Translations under genes and position numbers: made by a program
Notes under the pieces: model-generated
Told to the model about the DNA's origin: nothing
Databases searched by the model: none
Seen by the model: the letters and a program-made list of their open reading frames with translations, nothing else
Shown: positions 35,495 through 45,466 of the stretch, one piece after another
How positions within the stretch are numbered: the stretch's first letter is position 1
How the letters are laid out: each line of letters begins with the position of its first letter
Source of the DNA: Roseitranquillus sp963776845
GTDB taxonomy: Bacteria > Pseudomonadota > Alphaproteobacteria > Rhodobacterales > Rhodobacteraceae
Reading direction: 5' to 3'
DNA length: 64,000 bases
Assembly: GCA_963776845.1 (NCBI GenBank)
Contig: CAVZOJ010000008.1
Span: forward strand, 62,001-126,000

Positions 35495-35860
35495 TCAGAG
35501 CGGCTTGTAGGCGACGGCCTCGATCTCGACCGCGATGTCGATCATCAGCGGCGACTCGGCGGTGCTTCGCGCCGGGGGGTCCTGCGGAAAGGCCCGCCCG
35601 TAGGCCTCGTTGAAGGCGGCGAAGTCATCCCTGTCGCGCAGCCAGACGGTGGTCTTGACCACGTCGGACAGCGCGCACCCGGCCAGAGCCAGCGCCTTCT
35701 CGACGTTGCGGATCACCTGGTCGGTCTCGGGCCCGACGCCGCCCCCGACGACCTTGCCGTCGTCGCCGACGGGAACCTGACCCGAGACGAAGACGAAGTC
35801 GCCCGCCCTCACGGCGGGCGAGAGCGGAATATGCGAGGTACCGAAATGCTCTTTGGTCAT
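35495..35860 (-). CDS. ridA: RidA-family (YjgF/UK114) enamine/imine deaminase
   Basis: 121 aa, start at MTKEHFGTSH. It shows the family pattern PLSPAVRAGDFVFVSGQVPV, the central VIRNVEKALALAGCALSDVV and the C-terminal VEIEAVAYK. RidA proteins are trimers that hydrolyse reactive 2-aminoacrylate and other imines made by PLP-dependent dehydratases. The conserved Arg before the last strand is expected near PPARSTAE. Next to it lies a D-threonine aldolase/D-serine dehydratase-like gene whose product would make such imines. It is convergent with the SDR gene. Confidence 0.9.
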   Translation of the reverse strand: MTKEHFGTSHIPLSPAVRAGDFVFVSGQVPVGDDGKVVGGGVGPETDQVIRNVEKALALAGCALSDVVKTTVWLRDRDDFAAFNEAYGRAFPQDPPARSTAESPLMIDIAVEIEAVAYKPL

Positions 35861-35928
35861 GCGAGGCGTCCTTTCCGTGGCTCCGCCGGCGCTAGCACGC
35901 GGCGGACGGGGCGGGAAGGGCAACGCCG

Positions 35929-36990
35929 GTGACCCGGATCGAGGAGATCGACACCCCCGCCTTGGTCGTCGACCTCGACCGGGTCGAGGCGAACCTGCGG
36001 CGGGCGCAGGACTATGCCGACGCCTACGGGATGAAGCTGAGGCCGCACGTCAAGACCCACAAGCTGCCGCGTTTCGCACGGCGGCAGGTCGAGTTCGGCG
36101 CCGTCGGGATAACCTGCCAGAAGCTCGGCGAGGCTGAAGCGATGGCAGAGGGCGGGCTGTCCGACATCTTCCTGCCCTACAACATCGTCGGCGCGGCGAA
36201 GCTCGACCGCCTGGCGGCGCTGCACGGGCGGACGACGCTGTCGGTGACGTGCGACCATTCGGACGTGCTGGCGGGCTACGCGGCGCGGTTCGCGGATGCC
36301 GGGCATCCGCTGCCGGTCTTGGTCGAGTGCGACACCGGCGCCGGGCGGTGCGGCGTGACCACGCCCGCCGAGGTGGTGCCGCTGGCGCGGGCGATCGCGG
36401 CAGCGCCGGGGCTGCGCTTCGGCGGGCTGATGACCTACCCGCCGCGCGGCCGTCAGGACGAGGTGGCGGCGTGGCTGGCCGAGGCGCTGGCGCTGCTGCA
36501 ACAGGACGGAATCGAGGCGCCGGTGGTGACGAGCGGCGGCTCGCCCGACCTCTACGCCGCGCACGATGTGGCGGGCGTCACCGAGCATCGACCGGGGACG
36601 TACATCTATTCGGACCGGATGCAGGTCGGGTGGGGACTGGGGACGCTGGAGGATTGCGCGCTGACGGTGCTGGCGACGGTGGTCAGCCGGCCGACACCGA
36701 CGCGGGCGGTGCTAGATGCGGGGTCGAAGGCGCTGGCGGCGGACACCTGCGAGCTGCCGGGGCACGGGCACCTGGTGGAGTATCCGGGCGCGGTGCTGGC
36801 CAAGCTCAGCGAGGAGCACGGCGTGGTCGACCTCGGGCCGTCGAAGGCGCGGCCGGCGATCGGTGAGAAGGTCCGGGTGATTCCGAACCACGCCTGCGTC
36901 GTCACCAACCTCTTCGACCGGGTGCATCTGGTCTCGGGCGGGGAGGTGGCGGACGTGGTGCCGGTGACCTCGCGCGGGCGACTTACCTAG
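35929..36990 (+). CDS. D-threonine aldolase / D-serine dehydratase-like PLP enzyme
   Basis: 353-aa fold-type III PLP enzyme. The N-terminal alanine-racemase-like barrel has DTPALVVDLDRVEANL and LRPHVKTHKLP with the PLP lysine. The C-terminal DSD/D-threonine aldolase domain ends with VRVIPNHACVVTNLFD, whose His and Cys bind the divalent metal. It would cleave D-threonine-type beta-hydroxy-D-amino acids or dehydrate D-serine. The start is a GTG at 35929, 68 bp from the divergent RidA start. Its placement with RidA and two amino acid racemase-type genes supports D-amino acid catabolism. Confidence 0.85.
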   Translation: MTRIEEIDTPALVVDLDRVEANLRRAQDYADAYGMKLRPHVKTHKLPRFARRQVEFGAVGITCQKLGEAEAMAEGGLSDIFLPYNIVGAAKLDRLAALHGRTTLSVTCDHSDVLAGYAARFADAGHPLPVLVECDTGAGRCGVTTPAEVVPLARAIAAAPGLRFGGLMTYPPRGRQDEVAAWLAEALALLQQDGIEAPVVTSGGSPDLYAAHDVAGVTEHRPGTYIYSDRMQVGWGLGTLEDCALTVLATVVSRPTPTRAVLDAGSKALAADTCELPGHGHLVEYPGAVLAKLSEEHGVVDLGPSKARPAIGEKVRVIPNHACVVTNLFDRVHLVSGGEVADVVPVTSRGRLT

Positions 36991-37049
36991 GGGCGTCGCA
37001 GCGCTTGACAGGCATGCGACGTCGGGCGCAGCGTATAACTGTGGAGGAG

Positions 37050-37061
37050 CTTTCATAATAA
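37050..37061 (+). promoter_or_regulatory. Putative IclR-type operator, oligopeptide operon
   Basis: CTTTCATAATAA, 11 bp before the start of the binding-protein gene. The identical 12-mer lies before the amino acid transporter operon at 45425, and a diverged inverted version lies before the iclR gene at 45291. Confidence 0.6.
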
Positions 37062-37072
37062 GGGATGCCGAG

Positions 37073-38610
37073 ATGAGAACCTGGTACGGTAGGGTCGCCG
37101 CAGCGGCTCTCGCGTCCGCTCTGTCGCTGCCGGCGCAGGCGCAGACGGTCATCGACGTGGCGATCATCGGGGAGGTCGACACGCTCGACCCGATGGTCTC
37201 GACCAAGGACGTCGTCAGCATCGTCACGCAGCACTTCGTCGAGACGCTCTACACCTTCGACGAGAGCTGGTCAGTGGCGCCGCTGCTGGCCGCGGACATG
37301 CCGACGATCTCGCGAGGACGGGCTGACCTACGACATCCCGATCCGCGAAGGGCGTGACGTTCCAGGACGGCTCGACGATGGACGCGGCCGACGTGGTGGC
37401 GTCGCTGCAGCGCTGGCTCGAGGTCGCGACCCGCGGGCGGACCGTGGCGGACAAGGTTGAGGCGGTCGAGGCGACGGACGACTACGATGTCCGGATCACG
37501 ATGAACGCGCCCTACGCGCCGCTGCTGTCGCTGCTGGCGTTCTCGAACTCCGCCGCGGCGATCTACCCGGAGGAGATCGTGGCGGGCGCGGGCGACACGC
37601 TGCCGGAGGTGGTGGGAACGGGGCCCTACCAGCGTCGTCGAGCACGTGCCGGACCAGTACATGCAGCTCGTCCCGTTCGAGGACTACGCGCACGCGGGAG
37701 AATGCGACAACGGGGAATGCCGGGCAAGCGGGAGCAGACGGCGGATGAGATCCGCTTCGTGCCGGTGCCGGACCCGAACACGCGGGTCGAGGGGCTGCTG
37801 TCGGGGCAGTTCGACTATCGCCGACGGGCTGCCGACGGAGGCTACGACCGGATCGAGGAAAGCGACGTGGCCGAGCCGCTGCTGCTCAGCCCGTTCGGCT
37901 GGCCGGTCTGGGCGATCAACCACAAGGACGGGCTGCTGACGGACCGGACGATCCGTCAGGCGCTGCAGGCGGCGCTGCCGATCGACGACATGCTGTTCGC
38001 GGCGTTCGGGGACGACAAGTTCTTCGTCGTCGACGGGCCGATGTACCCGGAGGGCTGGGCCTGGCGCGCCGGCGACGGGACGGAGCTCTACAACCAGAAC
38101 GACCCGCAGAAGGCGGCGGAGCTGCTGAAGGAGGCGGGGTACGACGGCACGCCGCTGAGGATCCTGACCTCGCGCCAGTACGAGTTCCACTACAAGATGG
38201 CCGAGGTGGCGAAGATGGCGCTGGAGGCTGCCGGGTTCAACGTGCAGATGGACGTGGTCGACTGGGCGACGCTGGGTCAGCGGCGCGACGACCCGGCGCT
38301 GTGGGACATCTACATCACCCACTCGCCGTTCCTGCCGGAGCCGGCGCTGACGGACATGTGGTTCCCGAGCTCGCGCATCGGCTGGTCTGAGCCGGACGAA
38401 GGACGAGATCTGCGAGTCGCCTTCACCGAGGAGACCGACCAGGAGAAGCGCAAGGAGCTGTTCGCGGCAGCTGCAGCAGAAGAACTTCGAGGATGTGGGC
38501 TTCATCAAGATCGGCGGCTTCAACGCGCTGATGGGGCAGGCCGCGGAAGCTCGAGCGGGGTGCCGCAATCGCCCTGGCCGTTCTTCTGGAACGCCACCCT
38601 TTCGGAGTGA
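37073..38610 (+). pseudogene. Oligopeptide-type ABC substrate-binding protein, multiple frameshifts
   Basis: Family 5 solute-binding protein (DppA/OppA type). A signal peptide (AAAALASALSLPAQAQ) precedes the mature start DVAIIGEVDTLDPM. Coding similarity continues through the whole region but in changing frames. Single extra bases are apparent near 37312, 37353, 37633, 37819 and 38468; frame repair gives EDGLTYDIPIREGVTFQDG and TGPYQVVEHVPDQ. The main middle block (PLLLSPFGWPVWAINHKDG) and the C-terminus WPFFWNATLSE are clearly homologous. Either the gene is decayed or this stretch was badly sequenced. Confidence 0.8.
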
Positions 38611-38653
38611 GTGACGGGGCCGCCGCGCTGCCAGGTCTGCGCTGCGGCGGCCC

Positions 38654-38728
38654 GTGTCCACGTTGGACAGATCCGCAAGCTTTTGAATTCGATACGACAT
38701 CCAGGGCCGTTAACCACATGGAAAGGTT
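38654..38728 (+). repeat. Two-box interspersed repeat, copy 2
   Basis: TGTCCACGTTGGACA (6-bp arms, 3-bp centre), a 39-bp spacer, then GTTAACCACATGGAAAGG. It lies in the ~200-bp gap between the oligopeptide binding-protein gene and the first permease gene, in the middle of the operon. It is on the opposite strand from copies 1 and 3. Confidence 0.65.
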
Positions 38729-38809
38729 TGGGCAGCCGCCTGCGGGATGCCGGGCGGCGGCCGCGTGCCGGGTCCGCCCGAGCGGCCCTGCCGACCGTGG
38801 AGCCGTGTC

Positions 38810-39755
38810 TTGAAGAGCTATCTCGCCAAGCGCCTGGTCGGCCTCGCCGTCGTCGTGTTCCTGGTGCTGACGATCGCCTTCGTGATCGTGCGGCTGGCGC
38901 CGGGCGATCCCGGCGGCGCTGATGCTGGGGCCCGACGCCACGCCCGAGGACGCGGCGGAGCTGCGAGCGCGGCTGGGCCTCGACCGGCCGATCCTCGTCC
39001 AGTACCTGAGCTTTCTCGGGCAGGCGGTGCAGGGGGACCTCGGCACGTCGCTCTTCTTCGACCTGCCGGTGACCGAGGTGCTGGCGCAGCGGGCCGAGCC
39101 GACGGCGTTCCTGGCGCTGTTCTCGCTGCTGGTCGTCGCTGGCGATCGCGCTGCCGATCGGCATCTACGTGGCCTACCGGCGCGGCTCGATCCTCGACCA
39201 GGGGTCGGTGACGGTGGCGATGCTGGCGGCGTCGATCCCGAGCTTCTGGACCGGGCTGATGCTGCAGCGCTACTTCGCGACCGAGCTCGGGCTGGTTCCC
39301 GGCCTCGGGCTATGGCGGGCCCGGACGCGAGCTTTCTCGACCGGATGGGATACCTGGTGCTGCCGTCGATCGTGCTCGGGATCGTGAACTCGGCGCTGAT
39401 CCTGCGCTTCACGCGGGCCTCGATGCTGGACGTCCTCGGCGAGGACTACATCCGCACCGCCCGGTCCAAGGGAATGGCCGAGCGGCGCGTGGTGCTGCGC
39501 CACGCGCTGAAGAACGCGGCGATCCCCATCGTCACGGTGGTCGGCCTGACCTTCGCGCTGCTGGTCTCCGGCGCGGTGGTGACGGAGCGGGTGTTCAACA
39601 TTCCGGGCATGGGCAACCTGGTGGTGAGCGCGGTGCTGCGGCGGGACTATCCGGTGATCCAGGGCACGCTGATCGTGGTCGCCGTGCTCTACGTCCTGAT
39701 CAACCTCGTCACCGACCTGCTCTATCTCGCGATCGACCGGCGGGTGAGATACTGA
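38810..39755 (+). pseudogene. Oligopeptide-type ABC permease (DppB-like), frameshifted
   Basis: Begins with a TTG-started LKSYLAKRLVGLAVVVFLVL, the usual first helix of DppB-like permeases. Extra bases near 38918, 39138, 39310 and 39332 break the frame. Repair gives DPAALMLGPDATPEDAAEL and LLVVLAIALPIGIYVAYRRG. From 39360 to the stop the frame is intact and includes the EAA-like loop YIRTARSKGMAERRVVLRHA. The stop overlaps the ATG of the second permease. Confidence 0.8.
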
Positions 39756-40622
39756 TGGCCAGGCCGCGGCGACTTCCGGACGAGCCCGGCGTCCTGCGGA
39801 CGCTGGCGGCCGCGTCCCGCGGTGCTGGTCGCGCTGTGCGTCTTTGCCGTGATCCTGGCGTTGTGCGATGTCTGGCGCCCTGGTCGCGCCCGCGGATCCG
39901 AACAGCGATGTCGGTGCGGGCGCGGCTGACGCCGCCGGGCGGCGACTACCTGCTCGGGGCGGACGCGTTCGGCCGCGACGTCGTCTCGCGGCTGCTCTAC
40001 GCCGGCCGCGTGTCGCTGACGATCGGGCTGGGCGTGGCGGTGGTCGTCGTCTGTGGCGGGCATCGTGATCGGGCTCTTCGCCGGCTTCTTCCGCCGGCTC
40101 GACGCGCCGCTGTCGCGGCTGATCGACGCGATGATGGCCTTCCCCGACATCCTGCTGGCCATCGCGCTGGTGGCGATCCTCGGCGGGTCGGTCGTCAACG
40201 TGATCCTCGCGCTGTCCATCGTCTACACGCCGCGGATCGCCCGGATCGTGCGCGCCTCGACACTGGTCATCCGCGAGCTGCCCTATGTCGAGGCGGCGCG
40301 GGCGCTGGGCTCGTCGACGCCGACGATCATGGTCCACCACGTCCTGCGCAACATCGTGTCGCCGATCGATCGTGCAGGCCACCTTCATCTTCGCCTACGC
40401 GATGCTGGCCGAGGCGGGGCTGTCGTTCCTGGGCGTGGGCGTCGATCCCGTCGACGCCGACCTGGGGGACGATGATCAACGAGGGCCGGCAGTACATCGA
40501 CCAGGCGCCGTTCCTGATCCTGTTCCCGGGCATCGCGATCTCGCTCTCGGTGCTCGTGTCTGCAGATCATCGGCGACGGACTGCGCGACGCGCTGGACCC
40601 GCGCCTGGCAAAGGAGCTCTGA
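39755..40622 (+). pseudogene. Oligopeptide-type ABC permease (DppC-like), frameshifted
   Basis: ATG overlaps the previous stop. A DppC-type protein: GGDYLLGADAFGRDVVSRLL is the conserved entry, and ELPYVEAARALGSSTPTIMV is the EAA loop. Single-base insertions near 39820, 40061, 40366, 40470 and 40561 disrupt the frame; repair restores GGIVIGLFAGFF and GLSFLGVGVDPVDADLGTM. Ends AKEL just before the amidohydrolase gene. Confidence 0.8.
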
Positions 40623-40623
40623 C

Positions 40624-41757
40624 ATGGCGCTGAGCCTGAGCAACTTCCGCGCCGATCGGCTTCGACAGCGCCGGCCGAGACGATCCACGTCGGCGACGAC
40701 GGCACGGTTGTCGGCGACGGCGCCCGCGGGCGCGCGAGCGTGGTCGACTGCAACGGCGCGTACCTGTCGCCCGGCTGGTGCGACCTGCACGTGCATGTCT
40801 GGCACGGCGGGACCGACATCTCGGTCCGCGCCGGCGGAGGCCGGGCGCGGCGACCGGCGTCACGGCGATGGCCGATGCCGGGTCGGCCGGCGAGGCGAGC
40901 TTTCCACGGGCTGCGCGAATACGTCATCGACCCGGCGGCGGAGACGATCCGGGCGTTCCTCAACATCGGCTCGATCGGTCTCGTCGCCTGCAACCGCGTG
41001 CCCGAGCTGATCGACCTGCGGCTCGATCGACGTCGACCGCACGCTCGCGGTGGTCGAGGCCAACCGCGACGTGATCTGCGGCATCAAGGTGCGCGCGTCG
41101 GGCGTGATCGTCGGCGCCTGGGGGATCACGCCGGCGAAGATCGCCAAGCGCGTGGCCGAGATCGCCGGGCCTGCCGCTGATGGTGCATGTGGGCGAGCCG
41201 CCGCCGCTGCTCGACGAGGTGTTCGACATCCTGACGCCGGGCGACATCGTCACCCATTGCTTCAACGGCAAGACGGCGGGCTCGATCCGCGACACGCCGG
41301 CGCTGTTGGCGCAGGCGCAAGCGGCTGGCCGACGCCGGCGTGCGCATGGACATCGGCCACGGCGCAGGCCTCGTTCAGACTTCGACGTCGCGCGGCGGGC
41401 GATCGCCGAGGGGCTGAGGCCGTTCTCGATCTCGACCGACCTGCACCTGCGCAACATCCGCGGGCCGGTGCACGACATGGCGACGACGCTGTCGAAGCTG
41501 CTGGCCGTCGGGCTGCCGTTCGACGAGTGCATCGCGGCGGTGACGGCGCGGCCGCGCGGCGTGCTGGGCCTCGGCGGCCGGGACGGACTGGCGCCGGGTG
41601 CGAAGGCCGACTTCACCGTCTTCGACCTCGTCGAGCGCGACGCAGGTCGCGGCCGGACAGCCAGGGCGGGCGACCTGACGCTCGGCCAGCATCTTCGAGC
41701 CGCGGATGACCGTGATCGGCGCGGCGGCGCAGCCGGCGGCGCGGCGGGACGGCGTGA
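40624..41757 (+). pseudogene. Amidohydrolase/deacetylase (EF_0837-like), frameshifted
   Basis: Metal-dependent amidohydrolase. The start MALSLSNFR is followed by the metal-binding motif WCDLHVHVWHGG. Later segments in shifting frames are GIKVRASGVIVG (site of the bridging Lys), LMVHVGEPPPLLDEV, DIVTHCFNGKT and ISTDLHLRNIRGPVHDMAT. At least five single-base indels are needed. It matches the family annotated amidohydrolase/deacetylase (EF_0837/AHA_3915), often found near a SelA-like PLP enzyme, and such a gene lies at 48502. The natural role may be removal of an N-acyl or N-carbamoyl group; inference. Confidence 0.7.
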
Positions 41758-42770
41758 GCGAGGCGCCGATCCTCGACGCTCGAGGCGCTGCGCGTCGGCG
41801 TTCCGCGGCGCGGCGCGGCGCGCGTGACGGCGCTGCGCGACGTGAGCTTCGCGCTGCACGCGGGCGGACGCTGGCGCTGGTGGGCGAGATCGGGCTCGGG
41901 CAAGTCGGTGACGTCGCTGGCGATCATGGGGCTGCTGCCGCCGAACGGGGCGGATCACGGGCGGCGCGATCCGCTTACCGGCGCGGCGACGGCGAGGTGG
42001 TCGACCTGGCGCAGGCCGTCGAGCGCAGGATGCGCGGCGATGCGCGGCGCCGAGATCTCGATGATCTTCCAGGAGCCGATGTCCTCGCTGAACCCGCTCT
42101 TCACCGTCGGCGACCAGATCGGCGAGATGCTGCGCTGCACACCGACGCCGGCGCGGCAGAGCGGCGCGCAGCGCGTCGTCGAGATGCTGGAGCTGGTGGA
42201 GATCCCGGCGCCGGCGTCGCGGCTCGACGCCTATCCGCACGAGATGTCGGGCGGGATGCGCCAGCGGGTGATGATCGCGCTGGCGCTGGTCTGCAACCCG
42301 CGCGCTGCTGATCGCCGACGAGCCGACGACGGCGCTCGACGTGACGATCCAGGCGCAGATCCTCGACCTGATGCGCCGGCTGCAGAGCGAGCTGGGCATG
42401 TCGATCCTGTTCATCACGCACGACATGGGCGTGGTGGCCGAGATGGCCGACGACGTGGCGGTGATGTACGCCGGCGCGATCGTCGAGCAGGCGCCGGTGG
42501 GCGACGCTCTTCGCGGCGCCGGCGCATCCCTACACGCGCGGACTGCTCGCCTCGATCCCGCGGCCCGGACCGCGCCGGAGGGCGAGCGGCTGCGTGCCGA
42601 TCCCGGGGTCGGTGCCGCCCGCTGTCGGCGCTGCCGCCGGGCTGCGCCTTTGCGCCGCGCTGTCCGTGCGGCGATGTCGGCCTGTGCGACGAGCCGGTGC
42701 CGCTCGCGCGAGGTGCGGCCGCGGCCACCGGGTCGGCGCTGCGTGCGGGCCGAGGAGGCGATGGCGCGAT
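41754..42770 (+). pseudogene. Oligopeptide-type ABC ATPase (DppD-like), frameshifted
   Basis: GTG start overlapping the end of the amidohydrolase gene. After repair of an extra C near 41779 it reads LRVGVPRRGGARVTALRDV, then the Walker A region GSGKSVTSLAIMGLLPPNG, EISMIFQEPMSSLNPLFTVG (Q-loop) and MSGGMRQRVMIALALVCNP (signature). Walker B (LLIADEPTTALDVT) is split by another extra base near 42304. The C-terminal oligopeptide/dipeptide domain with cysteines (FAPRCPCGDVGLCDEP) is in a shifted frame. The partner of the ATPase at 42769. Confidence 0.8.
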
Positions 42771-43724
42771 GCCTGAGCCGCTGTCTGCGATCCGCAACCT
42801 GACGCAAGCGGTTCCCGACCTACGCGCGGGACGGTCCATGCGGTCGAGGACGTCAGCTTCGACATCCGCGCGGCTCGATCACCGGGCTCGTCGGGCGAAA
42901 GCGGATCGGGCAAGACGACGCTGGGGCGGACGCTGCTGCGGCTGATCGAGCCGACGGCGGGCAGACGTGGTCTTCGACGGCGACTGACATGAACGGCGCT
43001 GGATCCGCGGCCGAGATGAAGGCGATGCGGCGGCGCATGCAGATCATCTTCCAGGACCCGGTGTCGTCGCTGAACCCGCGGCTGAAGGTCGAGAGCGATC
43101 ATCGCCGAAGGGCTGGTGGCGCACGGCATCGGTACGCGGCGCGAGCGGCGCGACCGGGTGGCGGCGCTGCTGGAGGAGGTGGGGCTGTCGCCCGACCAGA
43201 TGATCGCGGCTATCCCGCACGAGTTCTCGGGCGGGCAGCGGCAGCGGATCGGCATCGCCCGGGCGCTGGCGCTGGAGCCCGAGTTCATCGTCGCGGACGA
43301 GAGCGTCTCGGCGCTCGATGTCTCGATCCAGGCGCAGGTGCTGAACCTGCTGCTGGACCTGCGCGAGCGGCGCAATCTGACGATCCTGTTCATCGCCCAC
43401 GACCTGTCGGTGGTGGAATACCTCTGCGACCAGATCGCGGTGATGTATCTGGGCCGGCTGATGGAGCTCGGCCCGGCGCGTCCGGTCTACCGCGACCCGG
43501 CGCATCCCTACACGCGCGCGCTGCTCTCGGCGGTGCCGCAGCCCGACCCCAAGGCGGTGCGCGACCGCGAGATCCTCGTCGGCGACATCCCCAGTCCGCT
43601 CGACCCGCCGTCGGGCTGCGTCTTCCGCACCCGTTGCCCCCGCGCCACCCGCGACTGCGCCGAGGCGGTGCCGCCGCCGGTGCCGGCGGGACCCGACCGT
43701 ATCGCCCACTGCATCCACCTGTGA
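42769..43724 (+). pseudogene. Oligopeptide-type ABC ATPase (DppF-like), frameshifted at its 5' end
   Basis: Starts MPEPLSAIRNLTQAVP. Indels near 42820, 42873, 42897, 42963 and 43098 disturb the first third, where Walker A (SGSGKTTLGRTLLRLIEPT) can be read after repair. From 43116 the frame is open to the stop and has IPHEFSGGQRQRIGIARALA (signature), FIVADESVSALDVSIQ (Walker B) and the C-terminal cysteine motif CVFRTRCPRATRDC. This marks the end of the indel-rich stretch. Confidence 0.8.
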
Positions 43725-43734
43725 CCGAGGTTCC

Positions 43735-44217
43735 ATGACGACGACCGAGATCCCGAGCCCCGAGTCGCGCCTGCGCGACGCCGGCATCGAGCTGCCGGAG
43801 CTGCCGCCGAGCCCGATCGGGGCCTTCGCCAACGCCCGGCGGACCGGAGGGCTGATTTACGTCTCGGGGCAGGGGCCGGTCACCGGGGACGGCGTCTTTC
43901 ACCGCGGCAAGGTCGGCGGCGACGTGAGCGCCGAGGAGGCGCGCGAGCATGCGGCGCTGGCGGCGCTCAACATCCTCGCCGTGCTGCAGGCGACAGACGG
44001 CGGCCTCGACGCGGTGCGCGGAGTGGTGAAGCTGGTCGGTCTGGTCAACGCGGTGCCCGAGTTCGACCGCCATTCCTACGTCATCGACGGGGCGTCGGAC
44101 GTCTTCGCGCAGGTCTTCGGTGCCGCCGGCGTGCACGCGCGGACGTCGTTCGGCGTGAGCTCGCTGCCGAACGGGATCACGGTCGAGATCGAGGCGATCG
44201 TGGAGGCGGCGGGGTAG
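43735..44217 (+). CDS. RidA-like (YjgF family) deaminase, second copy
   Basis: 160 aa, longer than standard RidA, of the group with an extended N-terminus (SRLRDAGIELPELPPSPIGA). It has GGLIYVSGQGPVTGDGVFHR and TSFGVSSLPNGITVEIEAIV. It lies 10 bp after the last oligopeptide ATPase gene and is intact. A role in clearing imines from PLP-dependent amino acid breakdown fits the cluster. Confidence 0.85.
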   Translation: MTTTEIPSPESRLRDAGIELPELPPSPIGAFANARRTGGLIYVSGQGPVTGDGVFHRGKVGGDVSAEEAREHAALAALNILAVLQATDGGLDAVRGVVKLVGLVNAVPEFDRHSYVIDGASDVFAQVFGAAGVHARTSFGVSSLPNGITVEIEAIVEAAG

Positions 44218-44495
44218 TGGGCGGCGGTTCGGCATCGTCGGCGATCGGAGCGGCACCTCGCCTTGGTCGCGACGGGAGCCGGGCGAGCGCCTGCCCGTGG
44301 GGTGGTGCGGCCGACCTGCGGGTGGGGCGCTTTATGGCAGCCAAGACCCTGCATCGCTCGAACGGGGCGCGGAGGCGGCAAGAGCGCCAGCCCGCCGGGA
44401 CGGGCAGGCGCTCGCCCGGCGCCTTCGGCTTGCTTCCGGGCGAAGTGGCGCCCAGCCCCCGCCGAGCATCCTTCGCAGGATCGTCGGTTCGGCTC

Positions 44496-45260
44496 CTAGT
44501 GCCCGAGCGAGCGCTCCACCGCCTCGGCGGCGGCACGCACCGCCTGGCTCAGCTCGTCGCGGCGGAGCGCGGCCTGGCGGTCGGCGGTGACGACCGAGAT
44601 CGTGGCGGCGCAGGCCCCGGCCTCGTCCCGGATCGGCGCGGCGATGCAGGCGACGGAGAACTCGGAGGCGTTGAACTGGACCGCGAGGCGATCCTCGAAG
44701 TCCTGCCGCGCCTGCGCGGAGAGCTTCTCCGGGTCGGTCTCGGCGATGCCGGTGCGCGAGGGGCAGGCGCAGTCGGCAAAGGCGCGGCGGCGCTGGTCTT
44801 CCGGAAGGTGGCCGAGGAGCAGGCGGCCCGACGCCGTCCAGTTCAGCGGCACACGGGTGCCGACGTCGGAGGCGACGCGGAAATGCCCCTCGCCCACGGC
44901 CATGCCGATGACCAGCATCATGCCGCCGTCGCGAGTGCAGATCTGGACGGTCTCCCGCGTCTCCTTGCAGAGACGGTTCATTTCCTGCTGCGCCATGCCG
45001 AAGGTGTCGAGGCTGGCCCGGTAGACTAGGCCGTAGCGCATCAGCCGCGGGCCGAGCCAGACCGTGTTGCCGGCGCCGCGCGACAGCATCTCGCGCTCGA
45101 TCAGCTCGTCGACGATGCGGTAGATGGTCGACACCGGCGCGCCGATCGAGCGGGCGACGTCGTAGGTGGTCATCGCCTCGTTGCGCTCGGACAGTACGTC
45201 GAGCACCTGCAGGGACCTGTCGATCCCGCTCGTCCGCTTGCGCCGCTCCTGGTCCAGCAT
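44496..45260 (-). CDS. IclR-family transcriptional regulator
   Basis: 254 aa. The winged HTH is at residues 8-65 (SGIDRSLQVLDVLSERNEAM, then PVSTIYRIVDELIEREM). The C-terminal effector domain includes GGMMLVIGMAVGEGHFRVAS, LNWTASGRLLLGHLP and FSVACIAAPIRDEAGACAAT. IclR proteins usually bind a small organic acid. The start at 45260 is preferred because the HTH begins just after. It is divergent from the amino acid transporter operon, and TTTCAT-type boxes lie before both. It probably controls the transporter operons and itself. Confidence 0.9.
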   Translation of the reverse strand: MLDQERRKRTSGIDRSLQVLDVLSERNEAMTTYDVARSIGAPVSTIYRIVDELIEREMLSRGAGNTVWLGPRLMRYGLVYRASLDTFGMAQQEMNRLCKETRETVQICTRDGGMMLVIGMAVGEGHFRVASDVGTRVPLNWTASGRLLLGHLPEDQRRRAFADCACPSRTGIAETDPEKLSAQARQDFEDRLAVQFNASEFSVACIAAPIRDEAGACAATISVVTADRQAALRRDELSQAVRAAAEAVERSLGH

Positions 45261-45290
45261 TGGTCTCGGTCCTCCCGACGGTGACTTCCC

Positions 45291-45302
45291 CAATAATGAA
45301 AC
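45291..45302 (-). promoter_or_regulatory. Putative IclR-type operator before iclR
   Basis: On the minus strand GTTTCATTATTG, a diverged match to the CTTTCATAATAA boxes at 37050 and 45425 that shares the TTTCAT core and two further positions. It lies 31 bp upstream of the iclR start, in the right place for autoregulation. Confidence 0.45.
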
Positions 45303-45424
45303 CCTGCCCCTGTCAAGCGGGATGCTCGAATCCTGTGCAGGCGCCACCGGCGAGCATGGCTTGGCGGCGCGCCGGGCTTGTGTCCTCAGGATCAGCGGCT
45401 AGTCTGTCTGCAATAAGAGAGTGG

Positions 45425-45436
45425 CTTTCATAATAA
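45425..45436 (+). promoter_or_regulatory. Putative IclR-type operator, amino acid transporter operon
   Basis: CTTTCATAATAA, identical over 12 bp to the box at 37050, lying 30 bp before the binding-protein start. The flanking caataaga 15 bp upstream may be a further half-site. A purine-rich ribosome binding site (gcaggagg) follows at about 45454. Confidence 0.6.
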
Positions 45437-45466
45437 TGTACATCACCTTTCCTGCAGGAGGATGAG

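Noticed and set aside
37007..37037. TTGACA and TATAAC as a sigma-70 promoter for the oligopeptide operon
   Set aside because: The spacing between the hexamers is about 23 bp, too long for a standard promoter, so I did not call it.
38654..38728. Two-box repeat as a rho-independent terminator
   Set aside because: The palindrome has short arms and no T-run, and copies lie within operons on both strands.
40960..42807. 615-residue minus-strand frame across the amidohydrolase and ATPase genes
   Set aside because: Shadow of indel-ridden plus-strand genes; very Arg/Ala/Ser-rich with no motifs.
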